Assembly (NCBI GenBank): GCA_026182355.1
Contig: JAPFBL010000049.1
Span: forward strand, 1,240,001-1,304,000
Source: Hermatobates lingyangjiaoensis
Lineage: Eukaryota; Arthropoda; Insecta; Hemiptera; Hermatobatidae
Length of the DNA: 64,000 nucleotides
Direction: 5' to 3'
The notes beneath the pieces were generated by a model. That model worked only from the letters and a program-made list of their open reading frames with translations, had not been told where the DNA came from and made no database searches. Made by a program: the position numbers and the translations under genes. Shown piece by piece: positions 21,556 to 36,700 of the stretch (positions within the stretch are counted from its first letter, which is position 1; each line of letters opens with the position of its first letter).

Positions 21556-24500
21556 TTAACAACTAGGAAAGAACACAAAAAGACACTGCAGAACTTACTT
21601 CGATATTTCGACATCCGTTGTCATCCGAATGAAGTGCGAAGTACTCGCGTTGAGAAGCAAACTGCTACTGACCTCCAGAGTAACTCGTGGAATCACCGCA
21701 ATGCTGCACCCCCAGCGGAGGAGAGGAAAAATAGAAATCCCTGCAATATTTATTTATAGAACAAGATAAAAAATATATAATACGAAATAATAATGAAGAC
21801 AACAATGAGAATGCAAAAAAAAATTAAAAAAGAAAAAGTATAAACAATGAGAAAAAAATAATTAACGGTAGAGGTTAAGACCAGGAGGAGAGCGAGCCCC
21901 AAGGAGGCATATGATTGTCTCTTCGGAAGCTCTAAGGGTGACATGGGAATTAAACTCGGGGATTTGTTTGATGATTTGTACCCTGTAACAATCATTGAAA
22001 CCTAGGTCATGGGAATTAGCATGACTAATTATTATATATATATATATATATAACTACATTGTTACAAATTATACCATGTTTAGCTGAAAATTGCTTTTTC
22101 ATAAGTTTCTCGAGTTTCTGGAATAATGATCTTGTTACTGTATCCACAGAATGTAGTAAGTTACCAATCGACATGCTAAAATGAACACATGTTTCTGCTG
22201 TCTTTAGCCATTATGAAGAAATGAATGCATTTTGAACTTTAAAGCTTATATAAGAAAGGTGGAATGTGTTGCTGGGGTATCTAAACACCAGGAAAAAAAA
22301 AGAAAAGAAATGAAGAAACAGCTGGAACTGTGCATAAAATATATTATAGAAACTAATATTCGGACCAATACAAAGTAGATGAAAGGGTACTAAAAGACAT
22401 TGTTCATTTAGCATGTCGATTGGTAACTTACTATATTCTGTGGATACAGTAACAAGATCGTTATTCCGGAAACTCGAGAAACTTATGAAAAAACAAGTTT
22501 CAGCTAAATACGGTCTAATTTTTAACAATGTATGTATACAGGAAGGACTGCTACCAAAATTTACAAAATATATATATATATATATATTATTTCGTTTGAT
22601 TAGAAAAAAATAAAATAATAAATAAGTGAATGGATTAATTTTTGCTTATGGAACATCAGCTACAGAGGAAAGAATATTATTAATTTTAATATAGCTACTG
22701 TAGGTCTTAATAAAGAGTGACTAGGGTATGATAGGTAAATCATGGATAGTACACTTTCTTCATCAGATACGGTTTTGAAGAGGGAATTTCTTGAGAAATT
22801 TGCTCTCTTCCTTGTCACTTTTGTGACTAACCTCTACGTTAATGTTTACTTTATGATAAGTATTAATAATTAAACTAAAACGTGCATAGATTTCTAGTGA
22901 GAATTATTAATGCAATTTTAATGATCAGTACTTTAACATATATTTCTGACAATATGATGAACTTCGGTTCGAAATATTGATCCAGTAAGGGTTCTCGTTC
23001 TTTATGTGTTGTTTTTTTTTTATTTATGTGTTCGGTTTGAACTGTTTAGTAATTTCATATATATATATATAAAAGTTAGTCTTAACTTTTATTTTATTCT
23101 TAGTTTTTACTTTGTTTGCTCCCTTATGGCATTAATTGAAATGCCTCAGATAATTTATTTCTATTGCTTTTCTTATTCCTTGTGGTTTAAACTTCATTAA
23201 TTGCATCTTGTGTTTATTTATATAAACAGTTTATTTATATTTATATAAGTATTATATAAATAGTATTTCGGTTTAATATATATATATGATCAAACCACCA
23301 TATGAAATGAAAAAAAAAAAAAAAGACTAAGAGTTGGGTTTTTGACTTTGACGAAGACCTCTTGTTACGTTTGAAAGATCTTAGTCTCCCTCCTGCCCCC
23401 CCCCCCCCCCTTCCCATTTGATTTATGGTTCGATCATTGATTGTTATTTCACGTGTTTATGTGTAATCATGTATATATATACTTTCACAGAAAGCTATTG
23501 AATATCATTTTTTTCAGGTCTTTACTTATCTCATTGAAAAGGGATATTTCATTTGTTTGAGACAACTATTAAAAGATTTTGATAAAAACCGAATTATATC
23601 GGCTGATATGCCGTCTTTAGGTGTTTATATAGTTGATCTTGTGAGAAGGCCAGTGTCTCTATCAAACGAACATCTGGATTCCTCATTTAGGTATTATTCT
23701 GTTCATAAGTTGGATTATAGTTACTTTAAGAAATATTAATCCATGAAAAACTACTTAACGATTACTAAAAACTACGTGATTATTATTATTCATTATGGAT
23801 ATTCATATTCAATATTTCGGATTTACTAGAAGGTCACATAAACGATTAAAATTAATATTGACCTATTTCTTTCTTGATGATGTGAAGATTCAATGGATGA
23901 TCAAATAACTTGAAGTAGATTTTTTTTATTGTATCTACGTATAATTTTATATAACTTTTAGTTTTATGAATATAGTTTTTATTTTGGAAAAGACGTTATT
24001 GTTTGTAAAAATTTGATTGATTATATTTTATACTGACTTTTTTTTCTATTGAAAATATAATTAAACAGTTTAAAGACCTAGTTAAATCATTTTACGCGTG
24101 CTTTCATGTTATTTGGTGAGATAAAAAAAACCAAATCAAAGATTGGAAGAAAAAAAATCGAGCATTGGAGGAAAAAATCCCCCTCTTTCTCTTAAAATAA
24201 AATATTTTCTATATCTTTTATGTAGCTATAAGAAATAATTAACAATATTAATAAACTTATTGTTGTTAATATTAATTAACTTATTAATAATTGTAGGATG
24301 GTGTGAACTGGGTAATCACTGTTATTTTCATGTCAGTGTATTTTCTGTATAATAACCAATTTACTCGTCGAGTTAACCAAAGCTTTAATAATTTTGTTTG
24401 AAGTGTATTTTTTACATTTTCTTTGTACTTAATTTAAGTTGTTTTCAACGAATCAGTGTATGTTTTCTGTAAATATAAAGTTTAATAAAAAATGTTCTTT

Positions 24501-27500
24501 ATGTTTGAAAAGATGTATTGATTTTTTTTACAGGAACCTTGTCATACGGAAATGTTTTAGTGAAATTATTTGTCAAAACTTTGATAGCTGTATTCATAAT
24601 TATCTGATACCACAGATACCTTTGTCGAATTCCGCCTCATTAAAAGAAATAATGGAATCGTTTTTACAGGGAAATTGTGGCTTATCGTTACCGTTTTTGT
24701 ATACCCTTATACATTTCATTAAAACTGGTTGGTAATTTCTTCTTCTTTTGATTCTCTCTCATAACTTTTGCATGTGAAAATTGTTCATTGCACATTTGTT
24801 TCTTTTAGGATACGATGAGAGCTTAGCCATCCAATTATGCACTGTGTTAACGTATCTAACTGCAAATCTCTACAAAATTATTAATAATTTAGACCTATCG
24901 AAATATTTTCCCGCTTATGTATTAGAATGTTCAGACGATGAAGTAGATGCATTTGATTGCTACCAGAATCAATTCATGATGAACGTCCGCTACCAAGAAA
25001 TTCCTGTCAATGAAGCTAAGGTAGATCGTATACCGGTATTATGTACAATGTGGTTTAATAAATATTATCATATTGTAAGTTATCCATCTTTTTCATTATT
25101 AAGTTGTAGTTCGAATACTCGTAACACTTTGACAAGTACGCTCTGAAATATTGTGTGATTATTTTTTATGATTATGAAAAGGAAGTGCTTTTCTGATTAA
25201 GAATTAAAAGACCATATTTAGCGCCGATAATCATATTAGCTATTATTAATATTTTAAAACTCATCATCTTACCAATGAAAATCACATATATATTTTGTGG
25301 TTTTCAACTGTAGTAATACTAAAGTCAATTAGTAAATACTAATTTAGTCCTTAGTAATACTATCACAACATAAATAATTATTTGTTTCAGATATTAGAAG
25401 AATGTTTTGAGTATATTATTGATTCAGATTTGGCTGAAAAAATTGTTTCTGGAATTAACTTAGAACAGGATACTTCAATTATCATTCCTCTTTCATCATT
25501 TCTTCATAACCTGTTGCTGTCCCATCCTGGTGCCATTACTCGATACAGGTGTGAAGTATTGATATATATTGCTTCTTCAAGTATATATTTAGGAAGCAGA
25601 CCTTCGTTTATGGACGTCTTGTTAAATCCTATGCATATTTTTAATCTTATACCTTTTGTACTGAGTCTCTCAGTCTTTCTCGCATAGGTTCTCCATGTTT
25701 GTGCAACAAGATAGATCAATTCACCAAAATTTTTATTTATATATTCTGACATTTTTCAGTTTACACTGATTATTATCAAAGATTATTAAACACAATATTT
25801 GCACTGAAGAAGTATAACTAAAATCTAATTACACTACATTCCTATATAAACACTAAAAGTAGCATTCCATCGTCCTAATTTTCTGAAAGATTGTAAACAG
25901 TTAGTTGAACAAGGTGAGGTTTCACACTGGCTGAGGTTACCTTCCTCTTCAGTGTTGATCACGGAGGACATACTGTCTTCTTTGCGTTTTCCTGCCTCCA
26001 TGATATGTAATCTCGTGTGGTCGTTTTCTTGTAATATCGTTGTATTGGTTGTAAGCATTTCTTTCGTTAATTTAATCCCTTGTACAGTTGCAACATGTTC
26101 CTTGGGTCCACCTGAAGGGAGGTGCATTGTAAGTCTTCGTGAGAGTGTGGTTGTGGTAAAACCAACAAACATAGATCATAAGGACTCACAGTTCCCTATA
26201 TTAGTTGGTTCGTTGGAGAGTTGATTTCTTCAGAAAATTGTTTCTGACTACCATGCTTGCTGTTGTTGAGCCTGTGTAATAAATCTTCTATTTGAGTTCT
26301 TGATACAATTAATAACTAACCAAACATTTATTATTTTTCTTTCTTATAAATACATATATACATATCAAATGAAACGCTTCATAAGCCTTATATATAACAA
26401 AAATTATAGCGGAAGTAACTCAAAAATAGATAAGACATAACTCCCTTCTATATTTCGACAATATGTGTTACTTTTGCTAAATTTTATATATATATAACAA
26501 AATTTTACAATGAACACTTGAATCAAATAACAACAACCACAGTAAGAAATCAGAAAAAAGACTAAGATCTTTAACCCGTTACAAGTGATTAAAGGAACTA
26601 ACAATCTTGAAATTATATTACTAGTAAACCGCGACTCTTTTCACACATAGAACATAACAGGAATTAAGGAAATCAGATTTCTCTAAAACTCAGCATAATA
26701 CTTAAGAATAAATATTACTTCTACGTTTAAATGAAATCAAATCCTTTTTAATATATAACGTTTCAAGTGTCTTTCTTCTTTTTTCGTCTTTTCTTTTTTC
26801 ATTATAGTTGCATCTTCAAAATCGAACGTGTGACATTCGTTTATGACGTGGAAAGCTAAGGTAGTTGCGTTACTTTTATTTGTTCTTATTGAATAAGAAT
26901 ATTAAAACCTTTCTTTTAGAAAACAACTTGTTTCTCCATAGTAACACTTGTCACAGTCTTTACATTTGATGGCATAAATGAGGTTACTTTGTAACTCCTT
27001 CGGTATTTCTTCTTTCAAATTTGAAAATAAAGATTGAACATTTCTTTTATTATAAAATGTTAGTGTAACTTGATATGTATATATTTATTTATAGGAAAGA
27101 TAAATAATAATTGTTTTGGTTAGTTGTAATTGTATCAAGTTACTTCAATCGTAACTAACAGACTTTGAGGATATTTTGCACTTCGAGTATTTTGTGATTT
27201 AACAGATAATTAAGTTAGACAACAGATTACCAAAGTAATATTTTCAATTTGTATATGGGCTTAAGTGCCATCTGAACATGGAACTCAAACTTCAACTTCC
27301 CTTCAACCTTTCTATTTTGAAAGGAAATATGGTATACTTCGAGAACTCCTTTAGGGAAGCCTTGGACTAGTCTAAGAACTTATCTGTATCAGAAGCACCC
27401 TTGACTTATACAAGAGCTGCTCAAAGAAATATGTATTCTTCACTCTGAGATTCTAGAATTAGGTTTTTTTGAACCTCAGTCAGCACCAGACCATCTCAGA

Positions 27501-30500
27501 TATCTTTATACATATTATTTAATTTCGTTAACTGCACTCCCCTCGCCGAAAGTGTCTTTGTCATCCCAAATTAAGTATCCCTCGCAGAGCCGAGTTGAAA
27601 CGCAATTAGCATCAAAGAGAGCTTGTCCTATACTAGAATTCTGCGTTTAACCCATCCATTGTTTTCATGTTTAGATTAAAGTAAGAGCCAAAGGTAAATA
27701 GAGTCTCTTATTTCTTAAAAATTTGTAGTTAAAATTATTGTTGAAAAAATGATTAAACTCTCTAATTATGAAGTAGTCATTTTTAACGTTGTTACATTTG
27801 TCTGTTTCAGGATATTAAGCTGTCTGGCTTTTCGGTCTGATATTATCAGTACAATGTGGTCAATTATACGTAATTTAAAGAAGTGTTCTAGCAACTCCTC
27901 CTTAATAAATGCTGTTGGAAAGGGAGTTAACAAATTAAATATGGTTGATTCCATGAATTTCTTCCCTTTATTGACCTGCTTCTGTGCTCTTTTCAGAACT
28001 TACCTTTCTATGCTAAATAATGATGAATTCTTTCAATCCAAAGCATCAGGTAAATTAAGTCCTTACCGGCATGATCTTTGCTCAATACATATTTAGTGAG
28101 TTGTCATTTTATTTTTTACAGTTATGCCACTTTCCATCGATGAAATTAAAGATATGTGCGTGAAGTTGAGGGATGTTTCTCTGACCTTAATCGATTGGGC
28201 TTTACCAGAGACTGTAGGCGTGTGTGAACGTTCTAATCATACAACAGAGCTGTCATTGAATCCAAAAGAATTAATATTTAAAGATAACGAACAATTTTAC
28301 ATCAAGACCTTATTTAAGGTAACACAAGAATAGAAATATTGATTCATAAAAATGTCATATTTCAAAAAAAGTTGTTACAGCATACATTTTAATGTTTTTT
28401 TTATGTTCAAGAAATTTAATTTTGGAATTTTTTTAGTGACATTAACAACTTTGATACAAAACTAGGTTTGTCTTGAATATTGTTTTAGGTGTAATAAATT
28501 GATTTAGGAAGGAATAAAGGATTTAAGTATTAATGTATTAATTTTAATACGTATTTTAAATTAATACTTATTAATTAATAAGTATTAATTTTAAGTATTA
28601 AGTATTAATGTCTTGTGATTACACGACTTCTCTCTCTATATAAAGCAGTGTTATGATTTATTGCTCATAACACTGTATAATTTCTGTTGCATTCTTACTA
28701 CTTCGAATTCTACCGATTGGTTTATTCCATTATGTCTGCTATAAAAAACTTTTCACCATCAGTCTTGAAGACTCACAAAGACTACTTTAACAGTATTTTT
28801 AATTCTAACGAATACTACTGTCTGTTGAAAAGAATTTCGTTTAGTTTCTCATTCGAAATCATGTATGCATTTTTTTAAACTCTTTATTCTTAAATTAGAT
28901 TTATTTTAACCTTTTATTGTCTACATCTTTTTTCTTTGTTTTGTGAATACCTCGTTGCATTTTTAACTAAGGCAAAGACAAAGAGATAGAAATGCCTTTC
29001 CGACTTTGAAAACACGATGTAAAATACAGGAGAGACCAAGACTGGCAGTATTTAGAAACCCTCAAAGTATTGAAACACAACGCAAATTTCAAAAAAAGTA
29101 ACACAAATTTACCTAACTTGGTAAATGATCTGTTTATCCTGTTGTAAATTGTAAATTTACCCGTCTGATATATACGCGTGATTGATTTAGGGATAATATA
29201 ATGAGGTGGAGTTGAAACAAATGAAGTCAATGGAGACCTGAAGTGAATAAAAATTAAATAAATTTAATTTAAGGAAAAAGAGAACAGTATAAATCACCAT
29301 GCGTAGAAAGTATTGAATACACAGTGCGTATTCATACCTGGCACCGAGCCAAGCACTCAGTCTGCTCTGACAGTGAGAAGCCGGTCGGGATGAAGGATAA
29401 AATACGTTTTAAGTTGGTTTTATGTTTTCAATAACGTCATTAACAATAGTATAATTTTATATAACTGTAGGTATTCCAGCCCTGGTGTACGGCTTTCCTA
29501 CCTTCTTGTATTTTCAAAGAAACATCACGATGTTTATTTTCTGGCTAATTAGGACATCAGGTCAGCATAACTTTTATATATTCTGTAAAAGTTATTATTA
29601 CATGGATAATTAATCTGAAAAAAATTATGTACAGAACTCCAGTTTTGCCATCTTCCGGGAATATTTTATTTTGCTTATAGAAGGCTTCCTTATTGTTTTA
29701 CAGGTTCGCTTGGAGAAAGTCAACAATTCCGCTCTCTTTGATAATGCTCCTTTCACCCCACCTTGCAATGCTCTAGGAAAGAAGAAATTATATCTTACTT
29801 TCCCTCTCACTTTTCATGAAAGGGAAAATCGTTTGATGTTCAAGGGTAGCACCGTATATATGATGAGAAATTCGTACTCCAGGTTAACATTTCTTTATAT
29901 TAGTCCTCGGTGAATAAAAATGTAGTATAGAGTGAGCTTCATATGCAGAGTTAGAATTCAGATGTCTATTCCCCTCAGCCATATAGTCTATATTTTGTTT
30001 CACCAGGGTTTTGGGGAGGTTGCTTCGGGGACCCTTACTTTAATTCAGGATGGCCCTGATAACGAATTTTGTACAGAGATCCTATCGTACAGGGATATTC
30101 GTCGATGGCCAAGCACACGGCATTTATCTTCATTAATAGTGGATACTGCATATATGATTAGACTTGTATCGTGTATAAAATTTAAAATAAAAAAGGATAG
30201 AAAAGAAATACTTAGTTTGATCTACTGAAGTTTCGTTACTAATTAGTATATTTCATTGTACTCGTTAATAAGAAGCAATTTGATTATAAAAAAAAATTGT
30301 TTACTAATCAGATCCTTATGCTTTAGCCATTACATTGACTATCTTTCTCTCATTCACAGACACCCCTTATTCATTCACTTACAAATACCAAAAGACACAC
30401 TGACATACAAACTCATGCATGTAAATTATAGCAAATAAGGGAATTAAACCATTTATTTTTCTAACTATCAATCTCTTGTGTATCGTGTTAAAAATTTGTA

Positions 30501-33500
30501 TTCTTATTTAGTTTTCCTTTAATTAAGGAAAAATACAATAAAATGTTTGTCAATATATAAATGAAAAAGTTCATACATTAATATGAAACACTTATTTTAA
30601 GGGGATTAGTGTAATTTTTGATCGAGTTTCACAAAGAATTAGAGTATTTTTATGGTATATATTTATTGGATAGTTCAGTTCCATTTTTAATGCTCTCACT
30701 CATTAAATTGTAACTTAAACAGTATTGTTTATTTTATGTAAATGTGTGATAATGAATTTCGAGAAAATAATTACGATTTGTGTAGGTAGTAATTTCTTTT
30801 ATACGTAATAATACTAGTTTATTTTACATTCAACTTATTTCTATTTTTCTTAGGAAGCAGTATCTTTGCTTAAAGCTATCAACTCAAGGAGTCTGAATAC
30901 TTACCCTTTTTCTGAAAACTTGTGGAGTCAAAAAGATATTATTATGCCTATTAATGTCCATTTAGGTAGAATGAATATCTTCTTAACCAATAGTAATATG
31001 GCATTCACCCTTCCCTCCGGTATTATAAAAGTTCATTGCTTTTGTTTTTAGTATAGAGGTCTGTCATAATACTAAGTATATTTTTTCCAGGTGAAGGTCC
31101 AAAATATAATAGAAGTGTTGTCCGTTTTTTCACTATATTGAAAGAGTTGCCATTTTGTATTACTTTTCCACAAAGATTGCAAACATTACAGTCATTAATA
31201 CAGGATAACAAGGCTGGATATCAAATACCAAATATTTTTGTTTTGCAAAGAGGAAATGTGTTTGTCAATATAAGACGAGATTACGTATATGAAGATGCTT
31301 TTGAAAAGTTGTCTCTTCGAGAAGGTAATTACTTTTACTGGTAATGATGAAAAATCATAGTTCGTACTAGTTTTTAAAAAACGGTACTACTTCTCTTGTC
31401 AGTTCCAGAAATAAGAATTGCTATTCGCATCCAGTTGACTAGTTCAATGGGTTATGAGGAAGCTGGTGTTGATGGAGGTGGTATATTCAGAGAATTTATT
31501 CTGGAATTTATGAAGGCTGCGTTTGATCCTAATCGAGGGTTCTTTCTCTTAAACAAAAATAACCAGCTTTACCCTAATCCTCATGTTCAGATATTATATC
31601 CGGATTTTGAAAGGCATTATTTCTTCATAGGGAGGATGCTAGGGAAGGTATCAAACAATATTTTTATTTTTTTAATCTTAACAGTGAATTTAATGTAAAA
31701 AAATCTGGAGTGACCTACCTTTACTATAAGTAAACATAATGCCAAACTCGTTGACAATAAGTTGTGTTTCTGTTTTATTTTATAGTGGCTGTCATGTAAG
31801 CGTAGTATCAAACTTCTTGGTAAAGAATTTTTAACGTTATAGACAATATAAATTAGTGACTTGATTTGTTTCATTGAGGTTATATTTATTTTATCAGTTA
31901 TAACAAACTTGAAATACTTTATTTAGAACAATCTACCATGTCACTGTTATAAACTTACTGCCGTAGTTTTATTGGACTTGTGTGCAATCTACTACCCTTT
32001 GTCGTTTCTAAAATTAACTTCAGAATTCATGTTCAGTAAGTTCAGTACAGAATTTCATAACAGTAATCAATCCTTAGAGAAGTATCTTTGAGTTTTATTG
32101 GTTTTGGTTATAGTTTGCCAAAAATCTTTAAACTCTTAGATGTGATCGCATGCACAACCAAAGAATGAAGAGGTCTTTGAGACCTACATTCTTTCTTCTT
32201 GAGGAAGGAAAAATCCCAGTTATCTGGATTTATAACCAGACCATCTCCTTTCCCAGCTTTCAACAATGTATAGAACATGCTGTATAAGTTCAAAGGCAGT
32301 ACAATTAAGCATTCCTTTTGTAATGAAAAAGTCATCTGCATGTCCTAACGTTGATTACTTTAACGTATCAGTAATGAGTAATTAACTATCGAGTAGGTTT
32401 TCAGCAACAACATCACAACAGTGTCGATAGCACACCTCCCTGAGAACAGTCCTTAGTTGTAGCCATTCAGTTGTGGTGATCCTATTCTTACACCAATTAT
32501 TCTTGCGTTAGATTGTTTTAATCCATTCTATAGTTCTGGATAATTACATGTTATATTATTAATGGTTCATTGAATTTGAATGCATGTTATCTTAAGCTCC
32601 TTCAATTTCCAGGAAACAGCCCAATGTGATTTAATATTAAAGTGCTTTTCTATTTTGTTAGCCAAAAATTTTTGAGGTGAAAACATAGGTATGTTAATTT
32701 GCCTTCCATAGGTATGTTATCTCTAATTAAGATGTTTATTTACTAATGACTCTCTATATTACTGAAGATAGAATTGAATAGTCGTCACTTTTAGTATAAT
32801 AATACTCTTTTAATATTGTAGGATCAAGAAATATTTGTACTAAGACAGTAATCAATACAAAATTTCAAGTTTATCGAATCACAGTTGTTTCAAATTAGTA
32901 GCAGTTCCCTCGTAAAGAACGAACCGAGAAGTACCTTTCCTTTGCTTCAATGATAGCTAAAAAACAAGGTGGTTGGAGGTCGGTCTGCTATTGATGAGAT
33001 GCTGGTGTAAAGATATAATATGATTTGGGTCTTGTTGTTATCCTGTAGACTGGAAACTAGACAATAAAGCCGCTGCCTTCATGCCAGGTGAAGTAAAGGG
33101 CTCACAGTCCCTTTGCAAAGACCAATACAAAAGAGACATTGCTGCACAGTGGGGTTGATGTCGATTGCCAGTACCCGTTTTTACAAAGGGACTGTGAGCC
33201 CTTTACTCCACCTGGCACGAAGGCAGTGGATTCATTGTCTAGTTTCCAGTCTCTACAGTATAACAATAAGACCCAAATCATATTACATCTTTACACCAGC
33301 ATCTCGTCAATAACAGACCAACCTCCACCCACCAAAAAACAAAACCAATAAAAAAGAGACTGTCCGGCGGATGTCGATTGCCAGTACTCTTCTTTACAAA
33401 GGACTGTGAGCCCTTTTCACTTCCTGGCATAAAGGTAGCCGCTCCATTGTTTAGTTTCCAGTCTCCACGAGACCACAACTACAGAATTTCGGCACTAATT

Positions 33501-33703
33501 GGGACCGCAGCGGGGGATCTCCAAGTGGGGAAGCTGACACCGCAGGACAACAGTTTGGTTTTATGAGGGACTGTGAGCCCTCCAATATCTGCCATGCCGG
33601 TGGAAGTGACTTCATAGAAGACCTTCACTGAGTAATGGCTCTTGTTAGAACCGGAAACATTAGAATCCAAAGAGGAAAAACAAAAACAATTTGTCTAAAA
33701 TAG

Positions 33704-33757
<54 letters not shown>

Positions 33758-36700
33758 TTCTATTGAAACCTATGCCTATTTCTAATCTAACACCTTTTCG
33801 GATTAATTTTTTTCAATCTTCTCACCTCTCTCTGACTTCCAAAAGTTCGGGACAAGGTATATCAGTTCTCCAAAATTATATTTACTTTGATTAAATATAA
33901 ACTCTTTAAGACTATTCATTGAGCTAGTTTTCTAAAATAATATCTGGTAATTTTTCTCTGGCAATTTCTATATATTCACTGATAAGTTTGTTAATACTAT
34001 TAATACGACAGATGATAACTTTAATTTCAATGTTCAAAACGCCTTGTTTAAAACGATTTAACACTTTTCCCATTTCCCTATGAAAAAGCTATCACTCACT
34101 ACTAAATCATCCACTGAAGTAACGTGTAATCACTAATATCTTTTGGAAACAAGCAGTAACTTCGACATTTTAAACAAAAAAATTCTTCTACTTGATTGTT
34201 TAGCTAATTTCACAATGTAACTTCTCCACTTCTTCAAACATTCATCACTCACATCTTCTGTTGATCACACTCTCTCAAATTCTTCCATATCTGTTAATCC
34301 TGATTGTAATTGTTCTATTATTGTGGACTTTAGAAAATAATGAATTTAATATTATGTTAGTCCGGTTTTTCGAGAATGCTGACTCCACATTTTATAACTG
34401 AATTGGAAGTGGAATATATTGTTCCAAATTTTTTGTGTGAACTATTATCTACCTTTATTGAATCAGTAGGTTATTTTACTTTCGTTTTTTTTAATTAATG
34501 GCTTTTAATTCTATATTCAATCAATTTTCGTGTTATTAGACTTCACAATGAAAGCCAATATTTTAAAACTAGATATTAGTTTTAAATTAAATAATTTCTT
34601 TTATATGCTAATTTCATTGAAATATTAACAATGTTCTTGATACTGTACTTATACCATACTCCAATACCAGTGGTTTTCATAAGTTTGAAGTTTAACTGAA
34701 AAAATTCTGAGATTGATGATGAAAAAGAAAAACGGTCCCACAAACAAAATCTGATTTCACATGTGTAGCTTGATATCTATTGTTAAACTAACTTGTGTTT
34801 GAAATGCTACTATGCGTCTGTGTTAGATGTTTTGTTCAAATTAATTCTTATGATATTTCAATTTCATCTAATTTGCAAATGGTTCTATATATAGTATTTT
34901 ATTTAGTATTATCCAACTATGAATTGTCCATATTCATTGTCCATGTGATGAGATATTTCCTAGTTTTAGTTTGTATTGTAATGACACATTGCACTATTTC
35001 AGGCCATTTATGAAAACATGTTAGTTGAACTACCATTTGCTGAATTCTTTCTATCTAAGTTGATTGGTACCGACCTAGAATCAAACCTAAGTTATTTGGA
35101 CTCCCTGGATCCAGAATTATCTCGAAATCTCGTAAGCTTGAGATCTTATGATGGAGATTTCGATGAAATTGGATTGAATTTTACTATTGTCACCAGTGAA
35201 TTCGGACAGACCAAGGTATTTATCAATTTCAGGCTTATAATTTTTTTTTAAAAAATTAGAAGTATTTGTTCTCGCTTTATCATTTACTGCAGACATTTGT
35301 TTTTCGTGGATTTTTTTGTATTCCCTGTTTTCACTTACTGCATCATAGTCATTTTATCGTATATTTTTTTACACATGCTTTTGGAGTATATTTGGAAGCC
35401 AAAAATAATATTTCTTTTGTTCAATATTTTTCAAGTTTCTTGACTAACTTATAGCTGATTTTTTTTATTTCTAGGTTATTGAATTGAAGAAAAATGGAGA
35501 GGAAATTTCAGTAAATAAAATGAACAAATTGGAGTATATTAGGTTAATTGCTAATTATAAACTCAATGAGGAAACACGAGATCAATGCTCTGCTATGAAA
35601 AAGGTATCAGTGAGTTCTAAGGTTACATTTATTTTTGTTCTAGAAGTAAAACTCGAAAACAACTTCGGGGTTTATATCAGTAAGAATATAATTGCTAAAA
35701 TATTCACTGGGATTGAAATTTTAAATTTCATTTAGTTAAATATTGAACCTTCTTACTTTTGATTATTACACAATTTTTTTATTTCTCTTTTGAATGCTTT
35801 TTAATACGATTATCAGTTTTATTTCACTGTCATAGGTGAATTCCCGTTATTTTTATTTTAATTATATGGATTTGCATTGCAAATCATGTAAAATAATGGT
35901 CTAGGTTTATCAATTGCCGTATGTCAGTTAGTCAAATTCTTGCCTTTTTTATGCTGTATTTTCAGTGAATTTTTACATTTGTAGTAAAAAATAAATAAGA
36001 TACAAACCTTAAGTTAAAGATGGTTAAGATATGTACCTCAACTGAAGGAGGTAGTAAGTAGACGTTTATTACTTTACTCGCCTCTACTTCTTAGCGGTCT
36101 AAATCAGTGATTCCCAACCACTGTGCCTGGTGTGCCGTGAGACTTACTTTTAAGGGACACCTTAAAATGTGATTTTTATATATATTGTGGTAGCCTATAT
36201 ATAAATTTCAGATTCACGTGAATGATGTACAGACTTTTTATTAAAGCAGTATGATGCTACTGATTGTAAAATAGAAATAGCTGCACTATATAATATATTC
36301 AAAATGAGTGTATAGTTTCATTGTAGGGTAGCAGATTTTATACGTGTAATTACAATGATTATAATTAATATATCTAATATGCCATATTATTATTGAACTT
36401 TAGTCCTAAGGTTGTTGGCAATATGAAGCTGGCAACACTGAAGTGTGAGTTCATTTATATCATTATACCACGAAATTTCAGGGAGGCAAGTTCAAGAGTT
36501 AAAATTAGTTTTTAACTACCTAATTAAGGCTTTTAATTAGTTTTAGTTCTACCATTCGAAATTGATCAATTTCTTAAAAGGGAAGTGAAAATGCTAGTGA
36601 CAGCCATGAGTCTGAAAATTGCCATTTGACGAACTCTTTAAACTCCAATACAAAAAAAAAAAAAAAAATCGCCATAATAGGCTGTATATGGATAGTTATT

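Larger units (their letters stand above)
20714..22020. mobile_element. PLE fragments in inverted orientation, hosting another PLE
   Basis: Plus-strand 20735-20838 reads [19 protein letters not shown] and [14 protein letters not shown]. The minus strand at 22010-21880 reads [19 protein letters not shown] and [14 protein letters not shown]. The same protein segment therefore sits at both ends facing inward. I believe it belongs to the same PLE-type ORF but I do not recognise the exact domain. Pseudo-LTR-like hairpins (GATGAC...GAAATATCG) follow at about 21091 (plus) and 21630-21605 (minus). A second PLE palindrome (21224-21513) and its TA tracts sit in the middle. Confidence 0.55.

Noticed and set aside
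21085..21635. GATGAC...GAAATATCG hairpins (plus about 21091, minus about 21630) as active hammerheads
   Set aside because: U4 of the core is replaced (CCGATGA and CGGATGA), and stem I pairing is poor. Kept only as PLE pseudo-LTR markers.
22930..23000. ATGATGAACTTCGGTTCGAAAT as another hammerhead
   Set aside because: The C3 position is A, and no stem I pairing strands or UH site fit around it. At most a decayed relative.
33700..33760. CRISPR-like or satellite array at the long TA tract
   Set aside because: Simple dinucleotide repeat without spacers. This is eukaryotic DNA.
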